Of a stretch of DNA of 64,000 nucleotides, positions 34,259 through 42,900 are shown in pieces. Within the stretch, counting starts at the first letter, position 1; each line of letters opens with the position of its first letter. The position numbers were made by a program, and so were the translations under genes. The notes beneath the pieces were generated by a model. It was not told the origin of the DNA, searched no databases, and saw nothing but the letters and a program-made list of their open reading frames with translations. The DNA comes from JACVRW01 sp963734365 (GTDB lineage: Bacteria > Actinomycetota > Thermoleophilia > Solirubrobacterales > Thermoleophilaceae): NCBI GenBank assembly GCA_963734365.1, contig CAVTGV010000004.1, forward strand, positions 496,001 through 560,000, in the 5' to 3' direction.

Positions 34259-34713
34259 ATGGAGAGCGAGCGTGAGCGCATCAACCGCGAGCTGCTCGAG
34301 TTGCTCAACGAGCTGCGTGTGGCGCTCCCCGGCGTGCAGGTTCTGTTCGCCTTCTTACTGGCTGTGCCCGACCAAGCCGGTTTGCCGACGTCTCATCGTT
34401 TCAGCGCGGCATCTATTTCGCGACACTCGCCTGCTCGGCGCTCGCCTCGGCCCTGTTGATCGCCCCCTCGGCTCTCCACCGGCTGAACTTCAGGACGCCG
34501 GACAAGCGGCGAGTGGTGTTCCTCTCCAACAGGCTGATCATCTTCGGACTCATCGTCCTTGCACTCGCGATGACGGGCGTGATGCTGATGATCGGCGACT
34601 TCCTCTTCGGCAGAGTCGTAGGAATCGCGATTGGCGCGGTGACGGCTACCACGCTCACGGCGTTGTGGTCGGTGATCCCGCTGCGCGAGCGGAGTCGCAG
34701 CCAGGCCGCCTAG
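34259..34713 (+). CDS. DUF6328 membrane protein (frameshifted)
   Basis: A small actinobacterial membrane protein. It begins ESERERINRELLELLNELRV, then ALPGVQVLFAFLLAVP (helix 1). The frame is lost at about 34368-34380. The continuation RFADVSSFQRGIYFATLACS, then ALASALLIAPSALHRLNF and two more helices to SVIPLRERSRSQAA is in the next frame. Corrected length is about 151 residues with four helices, which fits the family. Function unknown; as I recall, DUF6328 proteins are frequent near stress genes. Tail-to-tail with ppsA, 2 nt apart. Confidence 0.8.
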
Positions 34714-34715
34714 TG

Positions 34716-37040
34716 CTAACCCTCAGCCCGCTCGCGCGCGGCTTCGAGCAGCAGGCCCTGCTCTGCGGCGGCGAGCAGCCTGCGCGTGCGATCGACGGCA
34801 TCCACGCTCACCGACACTGCGTCGATGCCGGCACGCACCAGGATCTCCGCGTACCCAGGGTGCACGGACGGGGCCTGGCCGCAGATCGACGTGGCCAGGC
34901 CGAGCTCGCGTGCCCGCGGAATGAGCTGCTCGAGGTAGGCCACAACCGCGGGATCGCGCTCGTCGAACACGTCGGCGAGCACCTCCGAGTCGCGGTCCAC
35001 TCCGAGCACCAGCTGCGTCAGATCGTTCGAACCGATCGAGATGCCCGCCACGCCAAGCTGCGCGTAGCGATCCAAGTTGAAGAGCACCGATGGCACCTCG
35101 GCCATCACCCAGAGCTCGAAGCCCGCGCGGGTGAGCAGGCCGGTGCCTGCCACGATCTCGCGACAGGCGGCCAGCTCCCGCGCCGTGCGCACGAACGGCA
35201 GCATCACATGAAGGTTGGAGTAGCCCGCGTCGTAGACGCGGCCGACCGCATCGAGCTCCAGCCGCAGCAGGTCGGGCTCGCGCACATACCGCTGCGCGCC
35301 CCGGTAGCCGATCATGGGGTTCGCTTCCTCGGGCTCGAACTCGGCACCGCCCTCTAGTCCGCGGAACTCGTTCGTCCTGAAGTCGATCGTCCTGTAGGTC
35401 ACCGGCCGCGGGGAAAATCCGGCCGCGAAGGCGGTGAGGCCATCGGCCATACGCGAGACGAACTCCTCGCTGCGGTTCTCCTGCATCAGACGGCGCGGGT
35501 GGCGGCCCTCCAGCGCCTCGAGGATCATCAGCTCGGCCCTCAGCAATCCCACTCCGTCGACCGGCAGCGCGGCGGCTCGCTCCACCTGAGAAGGCTCGGA
35601 CAGGTTCACGAGCAGACGCGTCGCCGTGACCGGCGCTTGCCCGCCCGTCACGGGGCCCGGCGCCGCGGCGGCGGACGGAGCCGGCTTGGTCCGTTCGCCT
35701 TCCACTACGACGCCCTTGCCGGCGTCGACCGTTACCAGCTCGCCGTCCCGCAGCGTCTCGGTGGCTGAGCCGGTGCCGACGAGGCAGGGGATTCCCAGCT
35801 CGCGCGAGACGATCGCGGCGTGGCAGGTCATGCCGCCGGAGTCCGTCACGATGGCCGCGGCGCGACGCATGAGGGGGACCCAGTCCGGTGTGGTCATGTG
35901 GGCGACGAGCACGTCGCTGCCCGTCAGTTCGCCGGCCTCGGCCAGCGAGGTGACGACGCGGGCCCGGCCCGAAGCCCAACCCGGTGCCGCGCCGAGGCCG
36001 TGCAGCAGCACGCGCCCCTCGTCTTCCGACTTCTTGGCCGCCGGCTTGGCGGCGCCGCCCATCGTCGTGACGGGTCGCGACTGCAGCATCCACACGTCGC
36101 CGTCCGGGTCGTAGGCCCACTCGGTGTCCTGCGGAGAGCCGTAGTGCTCTTCGATGCGCACGCCGAGCTCAGCCAGTTCGTGCACCTCGCCGTCGCTGAG
36201 CGTCGGCGCGCCCGCCTCATCCTCGGTCGCCGGGCGCACGACCGTGCCACCCGCCTCTGGAACGCCCTCCACCACCAGCTCCTTGTGACGCACTTCACGG
36301 GCCAGGATGCGTAGCGTCTTCTTCTCGACCACGTAGCGGTCCGGCGACACGGATCCGGAAACCACCGCTTCGCCCAGCCCGAACGAGCCCTCGATCACGA
36401 GCCGATCCTCTCGGTTCGACGACGGGTCGATCGTGAACATCACTCCCGCCCGCGTGGAGGGGAGCTGGCGCTGGACCACCACTGCGATGTCCATGCCGGC
36501 TTGGTCGAGGCCACGCTTTGCGCGGTAGAAGATCGTGCGTGCCCCGAACAACGATCCCCAGCAGCGCCGTACGGCGTCCAAGACGCAGCTCTCGCCGCGC
36601 TCGTTGAGATAGGTCTCATTCATGCCGGCGAACGACGCGGAGGCCGTGTCCTCGGCGGTCGCCGACGACCGCACGGCTACCGGCGGCATGCCCGACTTCG
36701 ACCCGAGCGCGGCGTAGGCGCTGGCGATCGCATCGCGGATGTCGTCCGGGACGGCCTGGGTCTCGATCAGGGCCCGCACGTCCGCGGCGACCCCCTCGAG
36801 GGCGGATGTGTCCTCGACATCCAGGTCTTGAAGACGCTCGGCGATTGCCTCACGCAGCCCGGTCCGCTCCACGAATGCGGCGTACGTGGGGGCCCCGATA
36901 ACGAAGCCCTCCGGGACGGGGAGTCCGGCCGCGGTGAGCTCGCCGAGGTTCGCTCCCTTGCCGCCGGCATAGGCGACGTCGTCGTGAGAGAGCTCGGCGA
37001 TGGAGCGGGTCAGCGGAAGAGCGGCAACTGTGGTGGTCAT
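34716..37040 (-). CDS. ppsA: Phosphoenolpyruvate synthase
   Basis: Converts pyruvate, ATP and water to PEP, AMP and phosphate. At 774 residues it has the ATP-grasp N-domain (AGGKGANLGEL, VAVRSSATAEDTASASFAG), the swivelling phosphohistidine domain (GGMTCHAAIVSRELGIPC, His near residue 410), and the PEP/pyruvate barrel (NPMIGYRGAQRYV, GSNDLTQLVLGVDRDS, ICGQAPS with the catalytic Cys). It overlaps the DUF2267 gene by 4 nt (ATGA), and that gene may encode a regulator. PEP synthase allows sugar synthesis from three-carbon acids when glycolysis is reversed. Confidence 0.96.
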   Translation of the reverse strand: MTTTVAALPLTRSIAELSHDDVAYAGGKGANLGELTAAGLPVPEGFVIGAPTYAAFVERTGLREAIAERLQDLDVEDTSALEGVAADVRALIETQAVPDDIRDAIASAYAALGSKSGMPPVAVRSSATAEDTASASFAGMNETYLNERGESCVLDAVRRCWGSLFGARTIFYRAKRGLDQAGMDIAVVVQRQLPSTRAGVMFTIDPSSNREDRLVIEGSFGLGEAVVSGSVSPDRYVVEKKTLRILAREVRHKELVVEGVPEAGGTVVRPATEDEAGAPTLSDGEVHELAELGVRIEEHYGSPQDTEWAYDPDGDVWMLQSRPVTTMGGAAKPAAKKSEDEGRVLLHGLGAAPGWASGRARVVTSLAEAGELTGSDVLVAHMTTPDWVPLMRRAAAIVTDSGGMTCHAAIVSRELGIPCLVGTGSATETLRDGELVTVDAGKGVVVEGERTKPAPSAAAAPGPVTGGQAPVTATRLLVNLSEPSQVERAAALPVDGVGLLRAELMILEALEGRHPRRLMQENRSEEFVSRMADGLTAFAAGFSPRPVTYRTIDFRTNEFRGLEGGAEFEPEEANPMIGYRGAQRYVREPDLLRLELDAVGRVYDAGYSNLHVMLPFVRTARELAACREIVAGTGLLTRAGFELWVMAEVPSVLFNLDRYAQLGVAGISIGSNDLTQLVLGVDRDSEVLADVFDERDPAVVAYLEQLIPRARELGLATSICGQAPSVHPGYAEILVRAGIDAVSVSVDAVDRTRRLLAAAEQGLLLEAARERAEG

Positions 37041-37477
37041 CGGACTGCCGGCTCCAGTAGCTCGCGAAGTTCAGCCGGCAGTACGCGCATCACGTCCTCG
37101 ATCTCGCCTGCCGAGACGCGACTCGACAGCACCTTCATGACCGCCACTGCGGCGTAGGAGGCCTCGGTCTGACCGGCCAGGCGCGCGTCCCGTGTGATCC
37201 GGCGCAGAAACTCGTCGCGGTCGCGGTAGGTCTCCGGCACGCGTGACGGCACCCAGTCCTCGTAGTAGACGCCGCGGATGAGCTCGGGAAGCTGGGCGGC
37301 CAGCTGCGCCGCCTCGTTCACCGTGATGCGGTCACGTACCGCGTGCAGCACGGCTCTGAGCGCCCGGAAGGCGGCCCGATGATCGTCCGTGCCCAGCTTC
37401 ACGGCCGTTTCGTCGATCCACTCGCGCGCCTTGATGACGCTGCGCTCGAGGATCTCCGGCTCGCTCGTCCTGGTCAT
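37037..37477 (-). CDS. DUF2267 protein coupled to ppsA
   Basis: 146 residues, all helical, with the DUF2267 pattern: AFRALRAVLHAVRDRITVNEAAQLAAQLPELIRGVYYEDW, then AVMKVLSSRVSAGEIEDVMRVLPAELRELL. It resembles two copies of a four-helix unit. Function unknown. Its stop overlaps the ppsA start, so it is the first gene of that operon. Operator candidate 11 is 80 nt upstream, shared with the divergent gene at 37656. Confidence 0.85.
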   Translation of the reverse strand: MTRTSEPEILERSVIKAREWIDETAVKLGTDDHRAAFRALRAVLHAVRDRITVNEAAQLAAQLPELIRGVYYEDWVPSRVPETYRDRDEFLRRITRDARLAGQTEASYAAVAVMKVLSSRVSAGEIEDVMRVLPAELRELLEPAVR

Positions 37478-37556
37478 GTCTGCCCTCCGTTTCGCATGTG
37501 ACGGCGAAGCTACGGCTCTCGCGTCCCGGTTTCATCCGGGGCTCACCGCGATCACA

Positions 37557-37575
37557 TGCGGGAAAACCGATACGC
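37557..37575 (+). promoter_or_regulatory. Operator candidate 11 (DUF2267-ppsA / 37656)
   Basis: TGCGGGAAAACCGATACGC is an exact left arm with a divergent core. It lies symmetrically, 80 nt from the DUF2267 start and 81 nt from the ATG at 37656. Confidence 0.55.
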
Positions 37576-37655
37576 GTTCGCACTTGAGTGCGGATGTGCG
37601 GACGCGCGAGCCCCGAGACACTCGGCGCCCTGCCAACAAACAGAGGAGGTCGCGC

Positions 37656-38006
37656 ATGGCCGCGACGAAGACCGCACGCAAGCCGGCGACCAAAGATGGT
37701 CATTCCCCGGCTGAGTACCTGCAGGGAGCTCTCGAGGACCTGAAGAAGGCACGCGAGCGGGCCACCGGCGACATCCGCACCGGCATCGACTCGGCGATCG
37801 AGCGGACCCGCGAGGCAATGAACGAGGCCAGTACGGACGCGCATGAGCAGGTCTCCGACTGGCGCACCTCGCTGGACAAGGCGACCGACGAGGTTCGCCG
37901 TGAGCTGGGCATCCTCGCGGTGCGGGCGCAGCGATCGCCCGACGCGCTGCGAGCGATGTCGGCCGAGATCCGCAAGCGCAAGACCGAGATCGCGCCGTCG
38001 AAGTGA
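37656..38006 (+). CDS. Small helical, Lys/Ala/Glu-rich protein
   Basis: 116 residues with a ribosome binding site (AGAGGAGG) before ATG 37656. A basic, disordered-looking N-terminus (AATKTARKPATKD) is followed by a long amphipathic helix region from residue 20 to about 85, then RVAQRSPDALRAMSAEIRKRKTEI-type helix. The composition suggests a nucleoid- or membrane-surface-associated stress protein such as a histone-like or phasin-like protein; no family is recognised. The operator candidate is 81 nt upstream. Confidence 0.7.
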   Translation: MAATKTARKPATKDGHSPAEYLQGALEDLKKARERATGDIRTGIDSAIERTREAMNEASTDAHEQVSDWRTSLDKATDEVRRELGILAVRAQRSPDALRAMSAEIRKRKTEIAPSK

Positions 38007-38014
38007 TGGCGTGT

Positions 38015-38040
38015 GAGCCGGCGACGATCGTCGCCGGCTC
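38015..38040. terminator. Perfect 26-bp palindrome between convergent genes
   Basis: GAGCCGGCGACGA (38015-38027) is followed directly by its reverse complement (38028-38040). It lies between the stop of 37656-38006 and the stop of the Nramp gene, so it should terminate both. Confidence 0.7.
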
Positions 38041-39265
38041 AGCCCGTCACCGCGAGTGCCGCCAGGCCGCCCACGCATAGTGCGACCAGCACCAGGACGG
38101 CGAGCTGAGCGACGCTTGCCCGGCGGCCGTTGACGAGAGCGCCCATCGTGCGCGGGTCGCGCGCAATCAGGTACATGAAAATCATCAGCGGGAGCAGCAA
38201 TACCGCGTTCAGCGCCTGGGTCAAGAAGAGCAGCGGGATCAGCGGGGCAGCGGGAATCAGCACGATTCCCGCGCCCAGGGCCACGATCAGCGCGTAGCTT
38301 CCATAGAAGAGCGGGGCTTCGCGGAACGGATCGTCGAGAGCACTCTCGTAACCGAGCGTCTCGCTGATCGAGTACGCAGTCGAGAGCGGCAAGATGGATG
38401 CCGCGAGCAGCGCCGCGGCCAGCAGGCCCGCGCCGAACAGGAGCGATGCCGTCCCACCGGCGAGCGGCTCAAGCGCCGTCGCCGCGTCGGCGGCGGAGTC
38501 GATCGAGCGGCCCTTGGGGAAGAGCGTCTCGGCACACGCGACAACCACGAACAGTCCGATCACTCCTGTCATCGCCGCTCCGATCACGACATCGATTCGC
38601 TCATAGCGGATTCGATCGGGGGTCAGGCGTTTGTCGACCGCGTACGACTGGATGAAGGCAAGACCCCAGGGCGCGAGTGTGGTGCCGACCGTGGCGGTGA
38701 TCGCCACGAGCGCGGCCGTGGTACCGGGTACCTTCGGCACGACTAGACCGTGCGCGGTGGCGCTCCAGTCCGGATGGGCCAGGAGCCCCGCCACGATGTA
38801 GGTGGCGAATATCGTGGCGAGGGCGAGGAGGACGTGCTCGACCCGGCGGAAGCCGCCGCGCATCACGAGCAGCGACACGCCGACGGCGGCGATCGGCACG
38901 CTTATGTAACGACTGACCCCGGCGAGCTCCAAGCTCGCGGCCACGCCTGCGAACTCGGCGCACGTCGTGCCGACGTTGGCGACGACCAGGGTGGTGAGCG
39001 CGACCATGGCGGCCTTCAGGCCGAAGCGCTGGCGGACGAGTCCGGTCAGGCCCTGTCCGGTCGCCACCCCTAGGCGCATTCCGAGCTCGTGGAACACCAT
39101 CAGCGCGAGCGTCGAGAGCAGCAGCACCCAGAGCAGCTCGTAGCCGTAGTCGGCTCCAAGGATCGAGTAGGTGGTGATCCCGGCCGGGTCGTCGTCGGAG
39201 AGCCCGGCGAGCACGCCGGGACCTGCGACGGCAGCGAACGCGATCAGGCCGCTACGCCGGCGCAC
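38039..39265 (-). CDS. Nramp-related metal transporter with altered metal motifs
   Basis: A 408-residue, 11-helix protein of the Nramp (SLC11) superfamily. Helix 1 has SDDDPAGITTY where canonical MntH has DPGN. Helix 6 has TVGTTLAPWGLAFIQS where MntH has MPHN. The metal-coordinating Met and Asn of Mn/Fe Nramps are therefore missing, so substrate preference is likely different; Mg or another hard ion is possible, as in Nramp-related Mg transporters. The start overlaps the upstream PRC/MgtE-N/CBS gene by 14 nt; that soluble protein has domains also found in Mg transporters. Confidence 0.85.
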   Translation of the reverse strand: MRRRSGLIAFAAVAGPGVLAGLSDDDPAGITTYSILGADYGYELLWVLLLSTLALMVFHELGMRLGVATGQGLTGLVRQRFGLKAAMVALTTLVVANVGTTCAEFAGVAASLELAGVSRYISVPIAAVGVSLLVMRGGFRRVEHVLLALATIFATYIVAGLLAHPDWSATAHGLVVPKVPGTTAALVAITATVGTTLAPWGLAFIQSYAVDKRLTPDRIRYERIDVVIGAAMTGVIGLFVVVACAETLFPKGRSIDSAADAATALEPLAGGTASLLFGAGLLAAALLAASILPLSTAYSISETLGYESALDDPFREAPLFYGSYALIVALGAGIVLIPAAPLIPLLFLTQALNAVLLLPLMIFMYLIARDPRTMGALVNGRRASVAQLAVLVLVALCVGGLAALAVTG

Positions 39266-40484
39266 GCCGCCTTGCCGACATGACGCCGAAGCGCTGAGCG
39301 CCGGGAAGCCGGTCCGCGAGTATCACGTCGAGGAGATCGTCGATGGCTACGGCGCCCACGAGGATTCCGGCCGCGTCCACGACTGGGACGGCCAGCACGT
39401 CGTGGTTGGCGAACCGCTCGATCACCTCGTCGAGCGGGGTGTCCGTGCGCACCGCCGGGATCCTGACCGGATCTCCGCGACCCGCGATTAGAGCCCTCGC
39501 GGGGATCACGCCGAGCGGGCGCCGCTGTGCATCGACGACGACGATGGTCAGCAGGCCTTCGACGTCGGGAGGGTCGGCGGCCACGCGCGCACGGATCGCG
39601 TCGAGCGGCTCGTCGGGTGTCGCGGTTCTGACCCTGGGGGTCATGATCGAACCAGCCGTGCCCTCAGCATGGTCGAGCAGTCGGCGAACCGCTTGAGCGC
39701 GGTCGGCGTCGAGCGCCGTCAGCGCACGCTCGCGCGCCGGCTCGTCGAGCGGACGGAGGATGCCGGCGATGTCGTCGACGGGCATCCGGGCGAGGATGGC
39801 GGTAGCGTCGCTGTCGCCCAGCTCGCGCAGAAGTGGAGCCGCGACATCGCGGCGACTCGAGCCGAGCGCCCCCGCGGCGTCGGATGGCGAGACGGCCCGC
39901 AGGACTTCAGCCCCACGGGCGACGGGCAGCCGGCTGACGAGCTGCATCACCTCCGCGGAGGTGAGCCGGTGAACCGCGGCGGCGGGAGTTCGGAGCTGCA
40001 ACTGATGACCTCGGCCGGAGGCGAGATGGAGCTCGTCCCAGGGCAGGGCCTGGCCGTGAAGGCGACGCGCCAGCCGGCGCAGACCCAGCCTGCGGAGCAC
40101 CGTGAACAGGCCGATATCAACGGCGACCACACGCAGCGCGCCATCCTCGCGGGTCAGCTCCACCTCGCCGACGCGGGCGATCCGCTTCTCGTCCAAGTCC
40201 ACCACCTGGTGATCAACCACGTCGCGTGCGAGGCACAGCTCGCCCGGACTGTCTGGGGGAGCGCTCGAGCCGGCCGCGCTTGCTCGGAGCGAGACCTGCG
40301 ATCCCTCGAAGGTCGCTACGTCCTCCCACGGAATCCTGCGGATGCCTCCGCCGGCCTTTGCCATCAAGGCGACCACGGACGGGAACGGCTCGTCGAGCTT
40401 CACCACGAGATCGCGGACCTGTCCGATTCGCTGCCCGCCGGCATCGACCAGGTCCTGTCCGAGATGGTCGGTCAAGGCGAGCAT
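39252..40484 (-). CDS. PRC-barrel / MgtE-N / CBS protein
   Basis: 410 residues, no membrane helices. Two PRC-barrel-like segments (about 8-65 and 85-165) are followed by an MgtE N-terminal superhelix (about 175-280; LVSRLPVARGAEVLRAVSPSDAAGAL) and a CBS pair (about 285-400; SIMTPRVRTATPDEPLDAIR and VGAVAIDDLLDVI). In MgtE itself the N-domain and CBS pair form the Mg-sensing gate. Here that module is free-standing and translationally coupled to the Nramp-related gene, so I infer a detachable Mg or adenylate gate for that transporter. The upstream flavodoxin gene ends 16 nt before the start. Confidence 0.85.
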   Translation of the reverse strand: MLALTDHLGQDLVDAGGQRIGQVRDLVVKLDEPFPSVVALMAKAGGGIRRIPWEDVATFEGSQVSLRASAAGSSAPPDSPGELCLARDVVDHQVVDLDEKRIARVGEVELTREDGALRVVAVDIGLFTVLRRLGLRRLARRLHGQALPWDELHLASGRGHQLQLRTPAAAVHRLTSAEVMQLVSRLPVARGAEVLRAVSPSDAAGALGSSRRDVAAPLLRELGDSDATAILARMPVDDIAGILRPLDEPARERALTALDADRAQAVRRLLDHAEGTAGSIMTPRVRTATPDEPLDAIRARVAADPPDVEGLLTIVVVDAQRRPLGVIPARALIAGRGDPVRIPAVRTDTPLDEVIERFANHDVLAVPVVDAAGILVGAVAIDDLLDVILADRLPGAQRFGVMSARRRAPA

Positions 40485-40500
40485 GCGCCGGGCTGGCGGA

Positions 40501-41049
40501 CTAGCCCTGAGCCGTCGCGGCGAGCTCGGCGCCCCAGGCGCGCGCGCGGTCGAGCTCGCCTGCCGCGAGCGGTCCCTCCGAGTCCTCCACCAGGAAGCTC
40601 TCCGGCTCGGCGACGAGCTCGTAGCCCCTCCCGTGCAGCCTGCGAGCGATCCCGCGCGCTGCGACTCCGGTCAGGGCGGGGGAGCGGTCCAGCCGCGTGT
40701 CGAACGCGGCAGCTTTGCCACCGGCCCCCGACCGGTCCGCGAGCCACTGACGCAGGCCCCGTTGGTTGTCGGCCCCGGGCTGAATGTGCACGCCGTCCTC
40801 CTCGCCAGCTTTAACGGCGAGTCTGCGGCTGAGCGAGCTGGTAAGGCCGTGCATGTGGGTCGGACCGCCCACGACGAGCAGATCAACCTCGTCCGGCTCG
40901 GATTCGGCGATCTCGTAAACGGCCTTGGTCTCGACGACGCCGCGCGACTCAAGGCCCTCGGTGATCGCCTCAGCGACCGCGCGGGTGTTGCCGTAGACCG
41001 ACTCGTAGACGACCAGAGCGCGCATGCTTGAAGCTGCAGTCTGACCCAT
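40501..41049 (-). CDS. Flavodoxin family protein
   Basis: 182 residues; an FMN-binding flavodoxin fold with the phosphate loop YESVYGNTRAVAEAI near the N-terminus and LLVVGGPTHMHGL in the 50s loop. The first ATG is at 41049; ATG 41025 (MRALVVYES) starts the fold directly and is equally possible. A C-terminal extension after about residue 130 differs from short electron-transfer flavodoxins, so this may be a protoporphyrinogen-oxidase-like or NAD(P)H-quinone type reductase. It lies 8 nt after the hydrolase stop in the same operon. Confidence 0.85.
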   Translation of the reverse strand: MGQTAASSMRALVVYESVYGNTRAVAEAITEGLESRGVVETKAVYEIAESEPDEVDLLVVGGPTHMHGLTSSLSRRLAVKAGEEDGVHIQPGADNQRGLRQWLADRSGAGGKAAAFDTRLDRSPALTGVAARGIARRLHGRGYELVAEPESFLVEDSEGPLAAGELDRARAWGAELAATAQG

Positions 41050-41057
41050 CGCCGTGC

Positions 41058-42275
41058 CTACCAGCCGAGACTTTGCTCGAGAAACGACGTGACACGCGCA
41101 GCGTAGGCGGCCGGGTTCATCTCCAAAGCATCTGTGTGCCCGGCGGCCGGCACGTTCCAGAGCTGCCCCTCCGGACCGATCCGCTGGCGATAGACCTGGT
41201 CGATGGCGAGCTCGCCCTCAGCGTTCGAGGCGATCAACAGGACCGGCACGTCGATCCGCCCGGCGAGGTCCGTGAGCGGCTGCGGCTCGTGTCCGCCACC
41301 GAAGAGCTCGACCGTCCGCATCGTCACCCACGAGATCGAACGGGGCACGGCGCCCCCCGAGGTGATCTGACTGTCCCCTGTAGTGGAGGCGCCCGCTCCG
41401 TCGGCAATCACGGCGGCCAGCGGGACGCCCTCTGCGGCAGCGCGCAACGCCTCCTCGGCTCCCATCGACAGGCCGAGTGCCGCGATGTGCCGCGGATTGA
41501 CTCGGGCCTCGCCGCGAAGGAAGCCGACCGCGCCGGCGATGTCATCGGCACCCTGCCAACCGAGCGCATTGGTCTTTCCGGCACTGTCGCCATGTCCCCG
41601 AGCGTCCACGGCCAGAACCCCGTATCCGGCGCGAACGAGCAGGCGCAGGTGACGGGCCGTGTCAGCTCGTGTGTCGTGGGACCCGTGCAGGAGGATGACG
41701 GCGGCACCATTGCGGCCGGGGGCGTACCAGCCCGCCAGCCGGACGCCGTCCCGCGCCGGGAACGCGACATCGCGGGCGCCGCGAACGCCGAGGCTGGCGG
41801 CGCTCGGAATCTCCTGTCGCTGGACGTTGACCACGAGGCCGGCGTTGACCAGCGGAACGACGAACCACTGGAGGAGGACCAGCGAGACCGGGACAGCCAG
41901 GAGCTTCACGCGGCGGCGCTGAGCACGAAGCGCGATCCGAAACGCCAGAACGATCAGGACGACGCCCGCCACGGCCATCAGAGCGCCCGTGACGTCGCGC
42001 GCGTGAACCGGGTCAAGAACGAGGCCGGGCACTTGGAGTGCGAGTCCGACGGCGCTCGCCGCCAGGCCGATCGTCGCGGCTAGCAGCGTGCGAATCAGTC
42101 TGCCCCGCCAAAGAAACAATCCGAAGAGAGCCAGGGCGAGTGCCACGGTGCCGACCGCCGCCGTCAGCCCGGTGCTTGCCAGATGGAGCGCAACAAGGAT
42201 CAGCGCGGCTCCGAAGATGCGTTCGTCCGTGCTGAGGCGCTTTAGAAAGGATTGGCTCGCCGTTTCGACGAGCAT
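41058..42275 (-). CDS. Membrane-anchored alpha/beta hydrolase
   Basis: 405 residues. Four hydrophobic helices in the first 155 residues anchor a C-terminal alpha/beta hydrolase (about 170-405). The oxyanion region is VILLHGSHDTRADT, the nucleophile elbow ALGLSMGAEEAL, and the catalytic His probably in AAGHTDALEMNP. The hydrolase domain appears to follow the last helix on the outer face, though topology needs checking. Substrate unknown. Its ATG is 2 nt after the 51-residue ORF stop. Confidence 0.85.
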   Translation of the reverse strand: MLVETASQSFLKRLSTDERIFGAALILVALHLASTGLTAAVGTVALALALFGLFLWRGRLIRTLLAATIGLAASAVGLALQVPGLVLDPVHARDVTGALMAVAGVVLIVLAFRIALRAQRRRVKLLAVPVSLVLLQWFVVPLVNAGLVVNVQRQEIPSAASLGVRGARDVAFPARDGVRLAGWYAPGRNGAAVILLHGSHDTRADTARHLRLLVRAGYGVLAVDARGHGDSAGKTNALGWQGADDIAGAVGFLRGEARVNPRHIAALGLSMGAEEALRAAAEGVPLAAVIADGAGASTTGDSQITSGGAVPRSISWVTMRTVELFGGGHEPQPLTDLAGRIDVPVLLIASNAEGELAIDQVYRQRIGPEGQLWNVPAAGHTDALEMNPAAYAARVTSFLEQSLGW

Positions 42276-42277
42276 GC

Positions 42278-42433
42278 TCAGACGGCTCGCCGGCCGCGAC
42301 CACTCAGTGCGCGACGGAGCCTCGCGGTCCAGCTCGGGCGCCCCAGGGCCGTGCGTAGATCGGAGCGACGGTAGACCGCACAGGTCATCCCGGGCGGGAT
42401 GTCGGTGTGCTCATAGATCAGGACCTCGTCCAT
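42278..42433 (-). CDS. 51-residue basic protein heading the Nramp operon
   Basis: Too short for standard gene calls. It reads MDEVLIYEHTDIPPGMTCAV, then a basic C-terminal half with SWTARLRRAL and ending RRAV. The start is ATG 42433 and the TGA at 42280-42278 is 2 nt before the hydrolase ATG, the spacing of a real operon. Operator candidate 12 lies 79 nt upstream. A short N-terminal beta-like segment and a very basic tail suggest nucleic-acid or membrane binding. Family not recognised; reality is inferred from spacing and operator. Confidence 0.55.
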   Translation of the reverse strand: MDEVLIYEHTDIPPGMTCAVYRRSDLRTALGRPSWTARLRRALSGRGRRAV

Positions 42434-42511
42434 GCCCGGACTATCGCGCCGGACGCGCGCTCCCGAAACCGTCCTTCCCCCGCCTTCGGATTCCGGAGGT
42501 TCCCGCGAGCG

Positions 42512-42529
42512 GCGGCGTAGTTAGCCGCA
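42512..42529 (-). promoter_or_regulatory. Operator candidate 12 (51-residue ORF - hydrolase - Nramp operon)
   Basis: Minus strand reads TGCGGCTAACTACGCCGC. GCGGC and GCCGC form a perfect 5-bp dyad around TAACTAC. 79 nt upstream of the 42433 ATG. Confidence 0.65.
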
Positions 42530-42579
42530 GTCGGAGCCTGACGGCAGCTCGCTGGCACGAGCGGCCGGAGCGTTCCCGG

Positions 42580-42900
42580 TCATCCGCGTGGCTCCCGATG
42601 TACGCGCCCATGACGCTCCAGGCCGGCGACCGACTTCGCCAGCTCGCCCGGCGCGCGCAGCGCCCCCACAGTCCGCTCGAACATCTCGGCTTGGCTCTTC
42701 ATAAGTGTCGCGGCCTCCTCGAGCGCCCGCCCGGCCGCCTCCAGCGCGTCCGCCTGGCTGCGGAGCGTGGCGCCGCTCTCCTCGAGTAGGTCGAAGATCG
42801 CGTCGAAGGGGGCTGCTACACGGCCGGCCAGCTCAGTCTGAAGGTGGCGTTCACGTTCGAGGACCTCGTGCAGCAGCTTGCGTCCGCCGAGTTCAGGCAT
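42580..42900 (-). CDS. Small coiled-coil protein downstream of the formate/nitrite channel
   Basis: 106 residues, nearly all helix, with heptad patterns (LLHEVLERERHLQTEL and LRSQADALEAAGRALEEAATLMKSQAEMF). Its start overlaps the channel gene stop by 8 nt, so it is co-translated. No known domain is recognised; a coiled-coil partner of the channel or a phasin-like surface protein is possible. Confidence 0.65.
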   Translation of the reverse strand: MPELGGRKLLHEVLERERHLQTELAGRVAAPFDAIFDLLEESGATLRSQADALEAAGRALEEAATLMKSQAEMFERTVGALRAPGELAKSVAGLERHGRVHREPRG

